From contig NZ_CP098774.1 in the NCBI RefSeq assembly GCF_028473665.1, positions 2,604,001-2,668,000 of the forward strand: DNA of 64,000 nt, read 5' to 3'. Numbering within the stretch: the first letter of the stretch is position 1; each line of letters begins with the position of its first letter. Under the pieces are notes generated by a model. That model was not told the origin of the DNA, did not search any database, and saw only the letters and a program-made list of their open reading frames with translations. Shown here one piece after another: positions 34,559 to 51,792 of this stretch. The translations under genes and the position numbers were made by a program. Source of the DNA: Sphingomonas sp. QA11 (GTDB taxonomy: Bacteria > Pseudomonadota > Alphaproteobacteria > Sphingomonadales > Sphingomonadaceae).

Positions 34559-34884
34559 GACGCAGACTCAATGAAGGGAACCCGCAATCGGACCCGCCTC
34601 GACACCGGAATCGCGCCGAACCGTTTCGTGGCGCCGATGAGACGACTTTGGCCGTAGCGTTTGACAGTCTCCAACACGCTCCCTATATCGCGCATTCCAC
34701 CACAGCTTTCGGGAAATGACGTGCCGTCGCGCAGCGTGTCGATCGAATTGGAGGCTGTGGGTTCATAAGACGCCAGGAGCTGCTGTTTTCCGAAAAGGAG
34801 AGCTAGCGGCTTTTTGCGTCTTCATGCGTGCCCGCCCGGTGGATTCCGGGCACGATATTATCAGCTGTTAAGGCGAAAAACTCC
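34559..34884. other. Divergent region and rpoB leader
   Basis: About 326 bp lie between paralogue B (minus) and rpoB (plus). It holds the rpoB promoter, a roughly 190-nt leader, and a perfect CGTGCCCG/CGGGCACG stem (34827-34834, 34847-34854) about 30 nt before the rpoB start. No gene is supported; an in-frame upstream extension of rpoB to 34828 is not family-like. Confidence 0.6.
34661..34689 (+). promoter_or_regulatory. rpoBC promoter
   Basis: TTGACA (34661-34666), a 17-bp spacer and TATATC (34684-34689) form a near-consensus sigma-70-type promoter about 195 bp upstream of rpoB. With rplL ending in a terminator, this is probably the main promoter for rpoBC. Confidence 0.75.
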
Positions 34885-39036
<4,152 letters not shown>

Positions 39037-39113
39037 AGGACAGAGCGCTGCCCTCCGAAGGCAGCGCTCCCTCCCCCGCCCGCACAGAATTTTTCCCTGG
39101 AGGGAATTGAGAC

Positions 39114-43382
<4,269 letters not shown>

Positions 43383-43410
43383 TCCAGCCGTTCGGCGCTG
43401 AACTGAAAGA

Positions 43411-43443
43411 CCGCCGTCCGGGGATGCCCGGGCGGCGGTTTTT
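43411..43443 (+). terminator. Rho-independent terminator after rpoC
   Basis: CCGCCGTCCGGG pairs with CCCGGGCGGCGG around GATG (one G-T pair) and runs into TTTTT. It closes the rpoBC operon. Confidence 0.88.
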
Positions 43444-43527
43444 CGTTGCGATTGCTACGGAGAGAAGACAGGCATCCTCGCCACCCCTCTCCGTCGCGGC
43501 GGAAACCGGCTCCTGCCCCATTACGAA

Positions 43528-43563
43528 AGAGCCGCCGCCTGGTTCGACCGGGCAGCGGCTCTT
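43528..43563 (-). terminator. Terminator downstream of the small secreted protein gene
   Basis: On the minus strand AGAGCCGCTGCC pairs with GGCGGCGGCTCT around an 11-nt loop, then TTTCG. It lies just after the 90-codon gene and faces the rpoC terminator. Confidence 0.55.
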
Positions 43564-43587
43564 GGTTCGCACGCGGGGGCAGAACAT

Positions 43588-43860
43588 TTATTTCGTCTGG
43601 AAGATCACGCCCCGCGTTTCCCACTCAGCCTTGGTACGGCAGACGCGCTTGCCAAGCATCGATCCGGTCACGACGGGATCGCCGGTAACGGTCGGGAACA
43701 GGCAGACCCTGCGAGGGGTCTGCGCAGGCCCAGCAGCCCGGGCGCCACCTGTGGACGAGATCACGGAACGCGTACCCGCCATCGCCGGTGCGGCAAAGGC
43801 AATGACCAGAGCGAAGCCGGCGGCAACGGAAACGGGGCGAGACATAGTCGGGCGAGTCAT
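43588..43860 (-). CDS. Small secreted protein with two Cys
   Basis: The 90-residue protein has a signal peptide (VSVAAGFALVIAFAAPAMA) and a short mature part containing RRVCLFPTVTGDPVVTG...RVCRTKAEWETRGV. The Cys...TGS...C.T..EW..G pattern recurs in small exported proteins of sphingomonads, as far as I recall; no function is known. The ATG at 43860 has an AGGATCC-spaced GGAGG ribosome site; an upstream in-frame start would add nine residues. The AT-rich sequence upstream probably holds its promoter. Confidence 0.65.
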   Translation of the reverse strand: MTRPTMSRPVSVAAGFALVIAFAAPAMAGTRSVISSTGGARAAGPAQTPRRVCLFPTVTGDPVVTGSMLGKRVCRTKAEWETRGVIFQTK

Positions 43861-44138
43861 TCCAGGATCCTCCATGAGCAACATCACAAGCGGGATTTGC
43901 TACCCGCCCGCCTCCCATTGCATTACCCATGCCAACCACGTCGCTACGTAGAATCAATGACTTACAATGAGAAAATAGTCCTATAATGACCAAATACTAC
44001 GAAAAATGGGTATAAACAGCCAAAAATCGGCGAGAAACCCCATTTAGCATGCTGATAGGAAACATCTGGGTACGGCAGCACGCTGCCCAACGTTGGATGC
44101 CGGCCCGACAGGCATCGCCCGAACGGCCGTGCTGGCGC

Positions 44139-44741
44139 CTACATCCGCACGATCCGGGTACCGATCCGCTCAGCCTCTTCGGGGTCGTGCGTCACCATCA
44201 GGATCGGCAGCCGGAGATCGTCGCGGATATGTTCGATGGCGCACATCGTTTCCTCGCGACGCGGAGGGTCGAGCGAGGACAGTGGTTCGTCGAGCAGCAG
44301 GAAGCGTGGCGCGCTCAGCAACGCTCGTCCGATCGCCACCCGCCGCGCCTCCCCGCCTGACAGCGTGCGCGGCCAGCGATCGAGCAGATGGCCGATCCCG
44401 AGGAAATCGATTGGTTCGCCGATCATCGTCCCGGCGGGCGCACCGTACAGCAGGTTCGCACGCACCTTCAAATGCGGGAACAGCCGGGGTTCCTGGAACA
44501 CATAGCCCGCGTGGCGCCGCTCGGGCGGCAGGTCGATACCCTCGCCGGCGTCGAAGAGCGTTTCGCCGCCGACACGGACATGGCCGCCATCCGGCGCCAG
44601 CAGGCCGGCGACCATGTTGAGCACGCTGGTCTTGCCGATGCCCGAGGGACCGAACAGCACGGTCGCCCCCTCCCCGGCCACGAACTCGACAGCGATCCCG
44701 GTGTCGCCGAGTTGCTTCGACAAGGCGACGTCAAAGGACAT
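44139..44741 (-). CDS. modC: Molybdate ABC transporter ATP-binding protein (short form)
   Basis: The 200-residue protein is an ABC ATPase with Walker A GPSGIGKTS, Q-loop FQEPRLFPHLKVRANLLYG, signature LSGGEARRVAIGRALL, Walker B LLLDEPLSSLD and switch His THD. It powers molybdate import. Classical ModC is about 350 residues and has a C-terminal molybdate-binding MOP/TOBE domain; that domain is missing here, the frame ending soon after the His switch. The gene overlaps modB by 11 bp. Confidence 0.88.
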   Translation of the reverse strand: MSFDVALSKQLGDTGIAVEFVAGEGATVLFGPSGIGKTSVLNMVAGLLAPDGGHVRVGGETLFDAGEGIDLPPERRHAGYVFQEPRLFPHLKVRANLLYGAPAGTMIGEPIDFLGIGHLLDRWPRTLSGGEARRVAIGRALLSAPRFLLLDEPLSSLDPPRREETMCAIEHIRDDLRLPILMVTHDPEEAERIGTRIVRM

Positions 44742-45420
44742 GCATGCCCCTCCCCGCGCGCCGCCCCAGCAGCTCGGATGCGATCAGTGCCGCCAGCGAC
44801 AAGCCGACCGAGATTGCCGACAGCCGCCACACCATCGCTTCGCCACCCGGCTGCTGAAGTGCCGAATAGATGGCGAGCGGCAGGGTCTGGGTCTGCCCCG
44901 GCACGTTGGACACGAAAGTGATGGTCGCCCCGAACTCGCCGATCGACCGCGCGAAACCAAGGACCGCGCCGGCCAGGATGCCCGGAACGCTCAGCGGCAG
45001 CGTGATCGTCCGGAACACCTTGCCCGGCCCTGCGCCGAGAGTCCGCGCAGCGCTTTCGAGTCGCCGGTCGACCGCCTCGATCGACAGGCGCATCGCGCGC
45101 ACCATCAGCGGCAGCGCCATCACCCCCGCCGCGATGGCGGCCCCGGTCCAGCGGAACAGCACCGAGACGCCGAACCAGTGAAACAGCCAGCCGCCGATCG
45201 GCCCGCCCGGCGCGAAGGCGATCAGCAGCAGCCAGCCAGTCACCACCGGCGGCACCACCAGCGGCAGGTGGACCAGCGCGTCGAGCAGTATCTTTCCCGG
45301 GAAACGCCAGCGCGCGAGCACCCAGGCCAGCACGAATGCGATCGGCAGGGTCACCCCCATCGCGACGGCCCCTATCTTCAGCGACAGCAGGATGATGGTC
45401 CATTCGTCAGGGCTCAGCAT
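44731..45420 (-). CDS. modB: Molybdate ABC transporter permease
   Basis: The 229-residue protein is an integral membrane permease of the ModB type, with about five to six helices (ILLSLKIGAVAMGVTLPIAF, VVPPVVTGWLLLIAF, and others) and the cytoplasmic EAA loop RTLGAGPGKVFRTITLPLSVPGILAGAVLGFARSIGEFG (in parts) that contacts ModC. The ATG at 45420 (MLSPDEWT) fits the family. It overlaps modC by 11 bp and follows modA by 46 bp. Confidence 0.92.
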   Translation of the reverse strand: MLSPDEWTIILLSLKIGAVAMGVTLPIAFVLAWVLARWRFPGKILLDALVHLPLVVPPVVTGWLLLIAFAPGGPIGGWLFHWFGVSVLFRWTGAAIAAGVMALPLMVRAMRLSIEAVDRRLESAARTLGAGPGKVFRTITLPLSVPGILAGAVLGFARSIGEFGATITFVSNVPGQTQTLPLAIYSALQQPGGEAMVWRLSAISVGLSLAALIASELLGRRAGRGMHVL

Positions 45421-45466
45421 GGAGCTACCGCCCTTTCTCCAGCGCGCCAGATCTTCACCCCGGTCG

Positions 45467-46237
45467 TCACCGGGCGGAGAAACCATATCGAACGAAGATC
45501 GCCTTGCCCTCGCGCGACACGAGGAAGTGCCGGAACGCCTCTCCTTCCGGATTGGCCGACGCCTTCAACCGCGCGATCGGATAGGTGATCGGCGGGTGCG
45601 AGGACGCCGGGAATACCCCGGCGATCCGCACCTTCGCCGATGCCTTCGCATCGGTGGCGTAAACGATGCCCAGCGGCGCGGCACCGCGTTCGACCAGCGC
45701 CAGCGCCGCTCGTACATTCTCGGCGCGTACCACCTTCGGGCTGACCGCCTCCCACACGCCGAGCCGGGTCAGCGCCGCCTTCCCATATTTCCCGGCCGGT
45801 ACGCTTTCCGTATCGGCCATCGCCAAAGGTCCCGCCCCGAGCACACGGGCCAGCGGCCCGCGTGCCAGCGGAATCGTCACGCTGCTTGCCAACGGCGCCA
45901 CGATCACCAGCCGGTTGCCGAGAAAGTCGCTCCGCGTCGCGGGAACGATCAGCCCCTTCGCCGCCAGCCCGTCCATCCATTCCTCGTCGGCCGAAACGAA
46001 CAGGTCGGCCGCGCCCCCCGCCTCCACCTGCCGGGCGAGCGCTGAGGATGCGGCGAAGGAGATCACCGGCCTTGGATGCCCCTTGCGCGCCCACGCATCG
46101 GCTGCGGCGGTCATCGATTCCTGCAGCGACGCGGCCGCCAGCACCAACGGCGCGCGGGCGGGGGCAGCCCAGGCCGGGCCAGCCGCCACCGCCAGCAGCA
46201 ACCACAGGGTGAAGGTTCGGGCGATCCGTAGCGTCAT
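45467..46237 (-). CDS. modA: Molybdate ABC transporter periplasmic binding protein
   Basis: The 256-residue protein has a signal peptide (LWLLLAVAAGPAWA) and a ModA fold: VLAAASLQESMTAAADAW, FAASSALARQVEAGGAADLFVSADEEWMDGL (in parts), NRLVIVAP and GIVYATDA. The two Ser residues in ASLQ and ASSALA are the usual oxyanion ligands. It is the first gene of modABC on the minus strand and divergent from an outer-membrane porin gene. Molybdate is likely used by the Mo hydroxylase encoded 5 kb away. Confidence 0.92.
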   Translation of the reverse strand: MTLRIARTFTLWLLLAVAAGPAWAAPARAPLVLAAASLQESMTAAADAWARKGHPRPVISFAASSALARQVEAGGAADLFVSADEEWMDGLAAKGLIVPATRSDFLGNRLVIVAPLASSVTIPLARGPLARVLGAGPLAMADTESVPAGKYGKAALTRLGVWEAVSPKVVRAENVRAALALVERGAAPLGIVYATDAKASAKVRIAGVFPASSHPPITYPIARLKASANPEGEAFRHFLVSREGKAIFVRYGFSAR

Positions 46238-46313
46238 TGTTGGGCGTCCCTCTGGCGATCCGTCTCTCTATAGCCTAGCCCCGGTCCCGCGCCATTGGCC
46301 GGGGGAGGGCTGA

Positions 46314-47639
46314 TTGAAGAGGGGAATATGCTGTTCCGCGGCAATGGTCGCGTTGTGCCTTGCCGCCCAGGCACGTGCAGATAACGGGAATCTCAGGCTT
46401 GAGGGAAATTTCCGAGCCCGCGGCGAGGTGGTCGACGGACAATATCGCGCCGGCCTTCCCGCGGACGATACCGCCCTGTTCACCCGGCTCGACCTGTTCG
46501 GTGAATATAACAGCGGCCCGTTCCGCCTCGGCGCCGAGATCCTCGATTCACGCGCGCATTTCCACCGTCGGCACGGATCGGTTGGCGTCAACGATGTTGA
46601 CGCGATCGAGCCGATCCAGGCTTATGTCTCGGCCGATGTCGCGCCCGGCACCTCGATCCAGGCGGGTCGCTTCACCATGGACCTCGGCTCGCGGCGCCTT
46701 GCCGCGCGACCGATCAACCGCAACAGCTTCAACAGCTTCACCGGGCTGCGCGCCGACTGGAGAGCGAAGGACGGCGACAGGCTGACCCTGTTCTGGACTC
46801 TGCCGCAGATCAGGCTTCCGGAGGATCAGGAGGGCATCTACGGCAACCGTTTCGAGCTCGACCGCGAAACCACGCACCGCCAGTTCTTCGGCATCACCGG
46901 CACCAGGGCCGGCATGCTGAACGGCACCGTCGAACTCTATCTCTATCGCTTCGTCGAATCCGATGCGCCGCATCTCGCCACCCGCGACCGGAGGCTGTGG
47001 ACCCCCGGTATTCGCCTGTTCCGTGCACCAAAGTCCGGCGCGCTCGACTATGATGTCGAAGGCGCCTGGCAGACCGGCACCACGCGATTGAGCGCAAGCG
47101 CCGCCGACATCGCCGATCGCAGGGTCTCCGCATGGCTGCTGCACGGCGGAGCCGGCTGGAGCTTTAAGGGTGGTGGCTGGATGCCACGCCTCGCGGTGCT
47201 TGGAGACTATGCCTCCGGCGATGGTCCTGGCGCCACCTTCGGCAGGTTCGATACGCTGATCGGGGATTCGGCCTTCGAGTTCAGCCCTTCCGGCCTGTTT
47301 GCCGCCGTTTCCCGCACCAATCTGGCCAGCGCGGCAGTACGGGCCGAGTTCAATCCCTCGACGCGTCTCGATGCCCATCTCACCTTGCGCGGCGTCTGGC
47401 TGGCGAGCACGACCGATGCCTTCGCCAATTCGGGCGTGCGCGATCCCTCGGGCGCCGCGGGCAACCATGTCGGCACGCAGATCGACGGCAGGGTCCGCTA
47501 CTGGCTGGCGCCCGGGCGGTTGCAACTCGGGGCGGGGTTCGCGGTGCTCGTCAAGGGCCGCTTCCTGCGCGACGCTCCCAATGCGCCGGCCACCGGCGAC
47601 ACGCATTACGGGTTCACTGACCTCACCGTCAGTTTCTGA
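46314..47639 (+). CDS. Alginate-export-type outer-membrane porin
   Basis: The 441-residue protein has a signal peptide (AAMVALCLAAQARA) and alternating beta-strand sequence ending in a C-terminal Phe (FTDLTVSF), the mark of outer-membrane barrels. Internal segments (QAYVSADVAPGTSIQAGRFTMDLGSRRLAARPINRNSFNSFTG, in parts) match the alginate_export family. The start is taken as TTG at 46314, with a strong GGGGGAGGG ribosome site; an ATG ten codons later would truncate the signal. It is divergent from modA with 76 bp between. The substrate could be a sugar, anion or metal complex; alginate is not implied. Confidence 0.8.
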   Translation: MKRGICCSAAMVALCLAAQARADNGNLRLEGNFRARGEVVDGQYRAGLPADDTALFTRLDLFGEYNSGPFRLGAEILDSRAHFHRRHGSVGVNDVDAIEPIQAYVSADVAPGTSIQAGRFTMDLGSRRLAARPINRNSFNSFTGLRADWRAKDGDRLTLFWTLPQIRLPEDQEGIYGNRFELDRETTHRQFFGITGTRAGMLNGTVELYLYRFVESDAPHLATRDRRLWTPGIRLFRAPKSGALDYDVEGAWQTGTTRLSASAADIADRRVSAWLLHGGAGWSFKGGGWMPRLAVLGDYASGDGPGATFGRFDTLIGDSAFEFSPSGLFAAVSRTNLASAAVRAEFNPSTRLDAHLTLRGVWLASTTDAFANSGVRDPSGAAGNHVGTQIDGRVRYWLAPGRLQLGAGFAVLVKGRFLRDAPNAPATGDTHYGFTDLTVSF

Positions 47640-47668
47640 CGCTCCGTCGGCGCGCCGGAGGGCGGCCC

Positions 47669-50600
47669 CTAATTCGCCGTCACCCGTCCCGTCCTTTGCA
47701 GTTTGCCCCAGCCGACATGCGGGCCGCGCAACGCCTGGGCGATCGCCTTCAGCACGACATAGTACATCACCTGGCGATAGCCGATGCGCTGCGGGATCAG
47801 CAGCCACAACAGCCGCCATTTCTCGCGGCGCTCGAGCGCGAAGGCAATGACCGCGGCGAGCAGGTCGATCGCGGTGAAGACCAGCCAATAGACCAGCATT
47901 CTCTCGACATCATGCTGGGTCTGCGCCCATCCATGGGCCTGGACCGCGATCCAGGTCGTCACGAAACTGACGATCAGCGCCAGGTCGATGATCGGCGAAA
48001 TCGACGCGAGCAGGATCTGGAACACGATCGCCTGAGGTAACCCGACCCGCGCGAGCCCCGGGGGCCGGCCATGCAGCATCACCGCGCGGTGCTTCCACAG
48101 GCATTGCAGCGTGCCATAGGCCCAGCGGAAACGCTGCTTGGCAAGCCCGGCAAAGCTCTCCGGGCTTTCCGTCCAGGCGACGGCATATTGATCGTACGTC
48201 ACCTTCCAGCCGGCGCGCTGGATCGCGATGGTCAGGTCCTGGTCCTCGGCCAGCGTATCGTCGGGATAGCCGCCGACGCTCTGGATCGCCGACAGCCGCC
48301 ACGCGCCGACCGCGCCCGGCACCACGGTCATCGCGTTCAGCCGGGCGAGCGCGCGCCGTTCGAGATTCTGCGCGGTGATATATTCGAGCGCCTGCCATTT
48401 CGTGACGAGGTTCACCCGGTTGCCGACCTTGGCGTTGCCCGCCACCGCCCCAAGCGCCGGATCGACGAACCAGCGCGCCAGCCGGGAGATGGTCCGCGGC
48501 TCGAACTGGGTATCGGCGTCAAGCGCGATGACGATCTCGCCCGTGGCCAGCTTCAGCCCCTCGTTGAGCGCCCGTGCCTTACCCCCGTTTTGCAAGGTGA
48601 GGAGTCGCACGCGCGACTCGTCGGCAAAGGCTTCGGTCACCACCGCGCTGGTGCCGTCGCTCGACCCGTCGTCGATCACGATCACCTCGATCCGCACGTC
48701 GACGCTGGCCAGAACGCCCTGCACTGCCCTGACGATCACCTTCTCCTCGTTGAACGCGGGGATCATCACCGTGACGAAACGGTTGGGATCGATCGATGGG
48801 AAGATCGTCTTGCCCTCGCGCCGCGCCTGGATCAGCGCGAGCGCCGACAAGGTGATCGCTCGGGCGATGCCGATGGTGATCGCGAACAGGAAGATCCAGC
48901 CAAGCGCCGTGATCGTCGCGCCGATCGCGCCGAAGATGAACAAGTTGGTCTCGGCGGCGACGCGGTCGCTCTCCGAGATCACCGGCATGGCCACGTCGCG
49001 CGGGATCCCCGCCAGGCTCGAAACGGAAACGAATTTATATCCCTTGGCGCGGAGCTGGTCGATGATCACCGGCAGCGCCGCGACCGTCTCCGCGCGATTG
49101 CCACCCGCATCGTGCAGCAGGACGACATTGCCGCTGCGCTCGACGTTCGACGCCTCAACGCCGGCAATCGTCTGGTCGATGATCGTCTGGACGCCGGGCC
49201 GTTTCCAGTCACCCGGATCGACATGCAGGCCGACCGAGATATAGCCGCGGTCCTGCGCCTGGAGTGCCGGGTCGATTTCGTCGGCCGTGGTCGGCTCGGC
49301 GTCACCGAAATAGGGCGCGCGAAACAGGCGAAGCGAGCGCCCGGTAAAGGCCTGGAACAGCCGCTGGGTCGTGTTGAGCTGGAACGCCGTCTCGTTGTCG
49401 GTCGCGCCGGCCAGGTTCGGATGGGTATAGGTGTGGTTGCCGACCTCATGCCCCTCGGCCACCATGCGTTCGAGCAGCGGGCGCTCGGTCAGCGCATTCT
49501 CGCCGATGATGAAGAAGGTCGCCGGTACATGCTCGCGCTTCAGGATATCGAGGATCCGCGGCGTCCACACCGGATCAGGGCCATCGTCGAAGGTCAGCGC
49601 GACCTCGCCTGGCCGATAGCCCGTCCGCGACACCACATAGGGCGAGGGCAGTCGGGTGAAATCGACCGCCGCGATCGATCCGTCCTTCGCCGCGATCGTC
49701 CGCCTGATGCCTTCGACCGGAACGCCCGAAATCTTGAGGATCTCGCCGCTGCCCTCGATATCGACATCGGTGCCCGCCGGAATCGCATTGATCGTCGAGG
49801 GCGGTGGCAGGGTACGATGGGTTCGCCCGAAGATCGACCACAGGCCGGGATCCTCCGAACCGAGCCGCCACACCGCCACCGCGCCGATCCCGGCGCGCGA
49901 CAGGAAGCGCATCTGGTTATAGGCGGAGGCTGCGTCGAGCATCCACACCACATGCCGCTCGGTGCCGTCGTCATAAGCGAAACCGCTATTGCCGCTCGAC
50001 CGGTCGAATGTCGGCATCGCGCTGGATTCCCGCGCCGCCTGCCAGCCTTCGTCGATCGCCAGTGAATCGCCGCCCTTGCCGTGCCAGTCATAGCCGTAGT
50101 TGCCGATCGCCACGACCAGCTTGGCCGGCGGCACGCCGCGCGAGGCGCGCTCCACCGCCTGCTCGAACCAGGCCTGGGACGCGATCGGGCCGGGCGCGCC
50201 GCTCAGTTCGTGCTCGTCATAGGCCATCAGGAAGACCCGGTCGACGATCGCGGCATAAGCGGCCACGTCCCAGCCCGAATCCTCGCCCACCGGCACCGCG
50301 ATGGCCACGATCCAGCCATGCCGCCCGAAACGCGCCTTCGCCTCGCGCAGGAAAGCCCGGTAATCAGGCTGGGCGCTGGGCGGCAATTCCTCGAAATCGA
50401 AGAAGGCGCCGCCGGCCTGGTTCGCCACGAGCCACGGCTCGAGCTTGTCGAGCAGAGCCCGCCGCTGCGCCGGGCTGTCGAGCAGGGCCGCCATGCCCTT
50501 GCCGTCCCAGTTCCCCTGGATCGCATTCTGGATCATCGGCAGCAGCAGCGGACGGCGCGGCGCGCGGTTGAGGATCGCCCGTCCCGCCTGGTCGCGGAAC

Positions 50601-51016
50601 ACCGTGATGCGGTGGTCGGCCCCCGTTACCGAGACCCAGCCGGGGATCAGCCAGTCGAGATCATCGATATGCCGGCGGAGCGAAGCGGCGCTGGATTCAT
50701 CCCACGGTACATGAAAACCGATCGCCAGCGGCGCATTCTCGCGCACCCCGCGCGCCGGTCGGCCGGTGAGCAGCCGGGCATAGTGGTTCAGGCTGTGCCG
50801 CGCGCGTTTCAGCAGCGGTTCGTGCGGCGGCGGCAGGCGGGTGAGCGCTGGATGCTCGGCTTCGATCGGCAACAGCGGCGCGCGCGGCACCGCCCCGATC
50901 GACAATGCCAGCGCCGCGCAGGAGAGCAGCACCAGCGCCACGAATGCGCCGACCGCGAACGCGAACCGCCGGCGCCGTCGACCGGAAGCATCGTAGAAGA
51001 TCGGAGTCAGATTCAT
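47669..51016 (-). CDS. Fusion of GH18-like hydrolase, NodB-type deacetylase and GT2 glycosyltransferase
   Basis: The 1115-residue protein has an N-terminal helix (~20-42), a GH18-like domain with FFDFEE (catalytic Glu about 209-210), and a polysaccharide deacetylase domain with TFDDGPD (~474) and NHTYTHPN metal-binding His. A membrane helix (~700-725) follows, then a GT2 domain (VTVMIPAFNEEKV ~750, DDGSSDGT, DADTQFE, EDQDL, QRFRW ~962) and C-terminal membrane helices. The GT2 motifs are those of processive synthases of hyaluronan/chitin/PgaC type. One polypeptide may therefore make, de-N-acetylate and trim an N-acetylglucosamine-type polymer. Such three-part fusions exist in databases, to my knowledge without a firm role. 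No other polysaccharide genes are adjacent. Confidence 0.85.
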   Translation of the reverse strand: MNLTPIFYDASGRRRRRFAFAVGAFVALVLLSCAALALSIGAVPRAPLLPIEAEHPALTRLPPPHEPLLKRARHSLNHYARLLTGRPARGVRENAPLAIGFHVPWDESSAASLRRHIDDLDWLIPGWVSVTGADHRITVFRDQAGRAILNRAPRRPLLLPMIQNAIQGNWDGKGMAALLDSPAQRRALLDKLEPWLVANQAGGAFFDFEELPPSAQPDYRAFLREAKARFGRHGWIVAIAVPVGEDSGWDVAAYAAIVDRVFLMAYDEHELSGAPGPIASQAWFEQAVERASRGVPPAKLVVAIGNYGYDWHGKGGDSLAIDEGWQAARESSAMPTFDRSSGNSGFAYDDGTERHVVWMLDAASAYNQMRFLSRAGIGAVAVWRLGSEDPGLWSIFGRTHRTLPPPSTINAIPAGTDVDIEGSGEILKISGVPVEGIRRTIAAKDGSIAAVDFTRLPSPYVVSRTGYRPGEVALTFDDGPDPVWTPRILDILKREHVPATFFIIGENALTERPLLERMVAEGHEVGNHTYTHPNLAGATDNETAFQLNTTQRLFQAFTGRSLRLFRAPYFGDAEPTTADEIDPALQAQDRGYISVGLHVDPGDWKRPGVQTIIDQTIAGVEASNVERSGNVVLLHDAGGNRAETVAALPVIIDQLRAKGYKFVSVSSLAGIPRDVAMPVISESDRVAAETNLFIFGAIGATITALGWIFLFAITIGIARAITLSALALIQARREGKTIFPSIDPNRFVTVMIPAFNEEKVIVRAVQGVLASVDVRIEVIVIDDGSSDGTSAVVTEAFADESRVRLLTLQNGGKARALNEGLKLATGEIVIALDADTQFEPRTISRLARWFVDPALGAVAGNAKVGNRVNLVTKWQALEYITAQNLERRALARLNAMTVVPGAVGAWRLSAIQSVGGYPDDTLAEDQDLTIAIQRAGWKVTYDQYAVAWTESPESFAGLAKQRFRWAYGTLQCLWKHRAVMLHGRPPGLARVGLPQAIVFQILLASISPIIDLALIVSFVTTWIAVQAHGWAQTQHDVERMLVYWLVFTAIDLLAAVIAFALERREKWRLLWLLIPQRIGYRQVMYYVVLKAIAQALRGPHVGWGKLQRTGRVTAN

Positions 51017-51287
51017 GGGGTTCCCGGTGCGGTCGTCAGTATCGGATGGCGGCTATTTCATCTTAGGCATGGCGTACGTAGTTCCGCCTCATGACAAATC
51101 TGTCACGCTTCTCATTGCTTCGCCACCGATTCCCTCGCGATATTGACGTTGGTCAATCTCCGGACGTACCGTCGGGCCGAAACGCAGGCGTGACGACCTG
51201 CGCTCTGCCTGCCCGGGATTCCGGCGCAAACCGGTATCGCGTCAGCATGGTACCAGACGGCTGCCTGCGGGTGGCGGAAGGAGCGAC

Positions 51288-51743
51288 ATGCTCAACCTGA
51301 CGGTGAACGGCGTTGCGCACGATGTTGAGGCCCCGGCGGACATGCCGCTGTTGTGGGTGCTCCGCGATCTCCTCGGCCTGACCGGCACGAAATTCGGCTG
51401 TGGCATCGCTCAATGCGGCGCGTGCACTGTCCATGTCGACGGCGCCCCGCTGCGATCCTGCCAGTTGCCCGTCGGCACGCTGGGCAGCCGCGCCGTCACC
51501 ACCATCGAGGCGATCGGCGAGACCCCCGCCGGGGCAAGGGTCCAGCGCGCCTGGCTCGATCACGAGGTGATCCAGTGCGGCTATTGCCAGTCGGGCCAGA
51601 TCATGGCCGCCGCGGCCCTGCTCGCCGGCACGCCGGCACCCGACGACGCCGATATCGACGCCGCCATGTCCGGCAATATCTGCCGCTGCGGCACCTATGT
51701 GCGCATCCGCGAGGCGATCAAGAAAGCCGCCGCCACACCCTGA
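51288..51743 (+). CDS. Molybdenum hydroxylase 2Fe-2S subunit (IorA-type)
   Basis: The 151-residue protein has the plant-type ferredoxin motif [13 protein letters not shown] with a further Cys in LRSCQLP, and the second 2Fe-2S domain with [10 protein letters not shown] and CRCGTY, the two-cluster layout of xanthine-dehydrogenase-family small subunits. It passes electrons from the Mo site. The ATG has a GGAAGGAG ribosome site. The large subunit follows after 49 bp and a triheme cytochrome after that, so electrons probably go to the respiratory chain in the periplasm. Confidence 0.92.
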   Translation: MLNLTVNGVAHDVEAPADMPLLWVLRDLLGLTGTKFGCGIAQCGACTVHVDGAPLRSCQLPVGTLGSRAVTTIEAIGETPAGARVQRAWLDHEVIQCGYCQSGQIMAAAALLAGTPAPDDADIDAAMSGNICRCGTYVRIREAIKKAAATP

Positions 51744-51792
51744 CGTGCTTCGACCTTCGCGCTCCAGCCCGCTTCCACGAGGTCCTTCGCCA

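Noticed and set aside
46238..46313. A ModE operator between modA and the porin gene
   Set aside because: Only a short CTATAG string is present; the two-armed ATATA-type ModE site is not seen.
48071..50065. A 664-codon plus-strand frame opposite the GH18/NodB/GT2 gene
   Set aside because: Composition is that of an antisense shadow, with no motifs.
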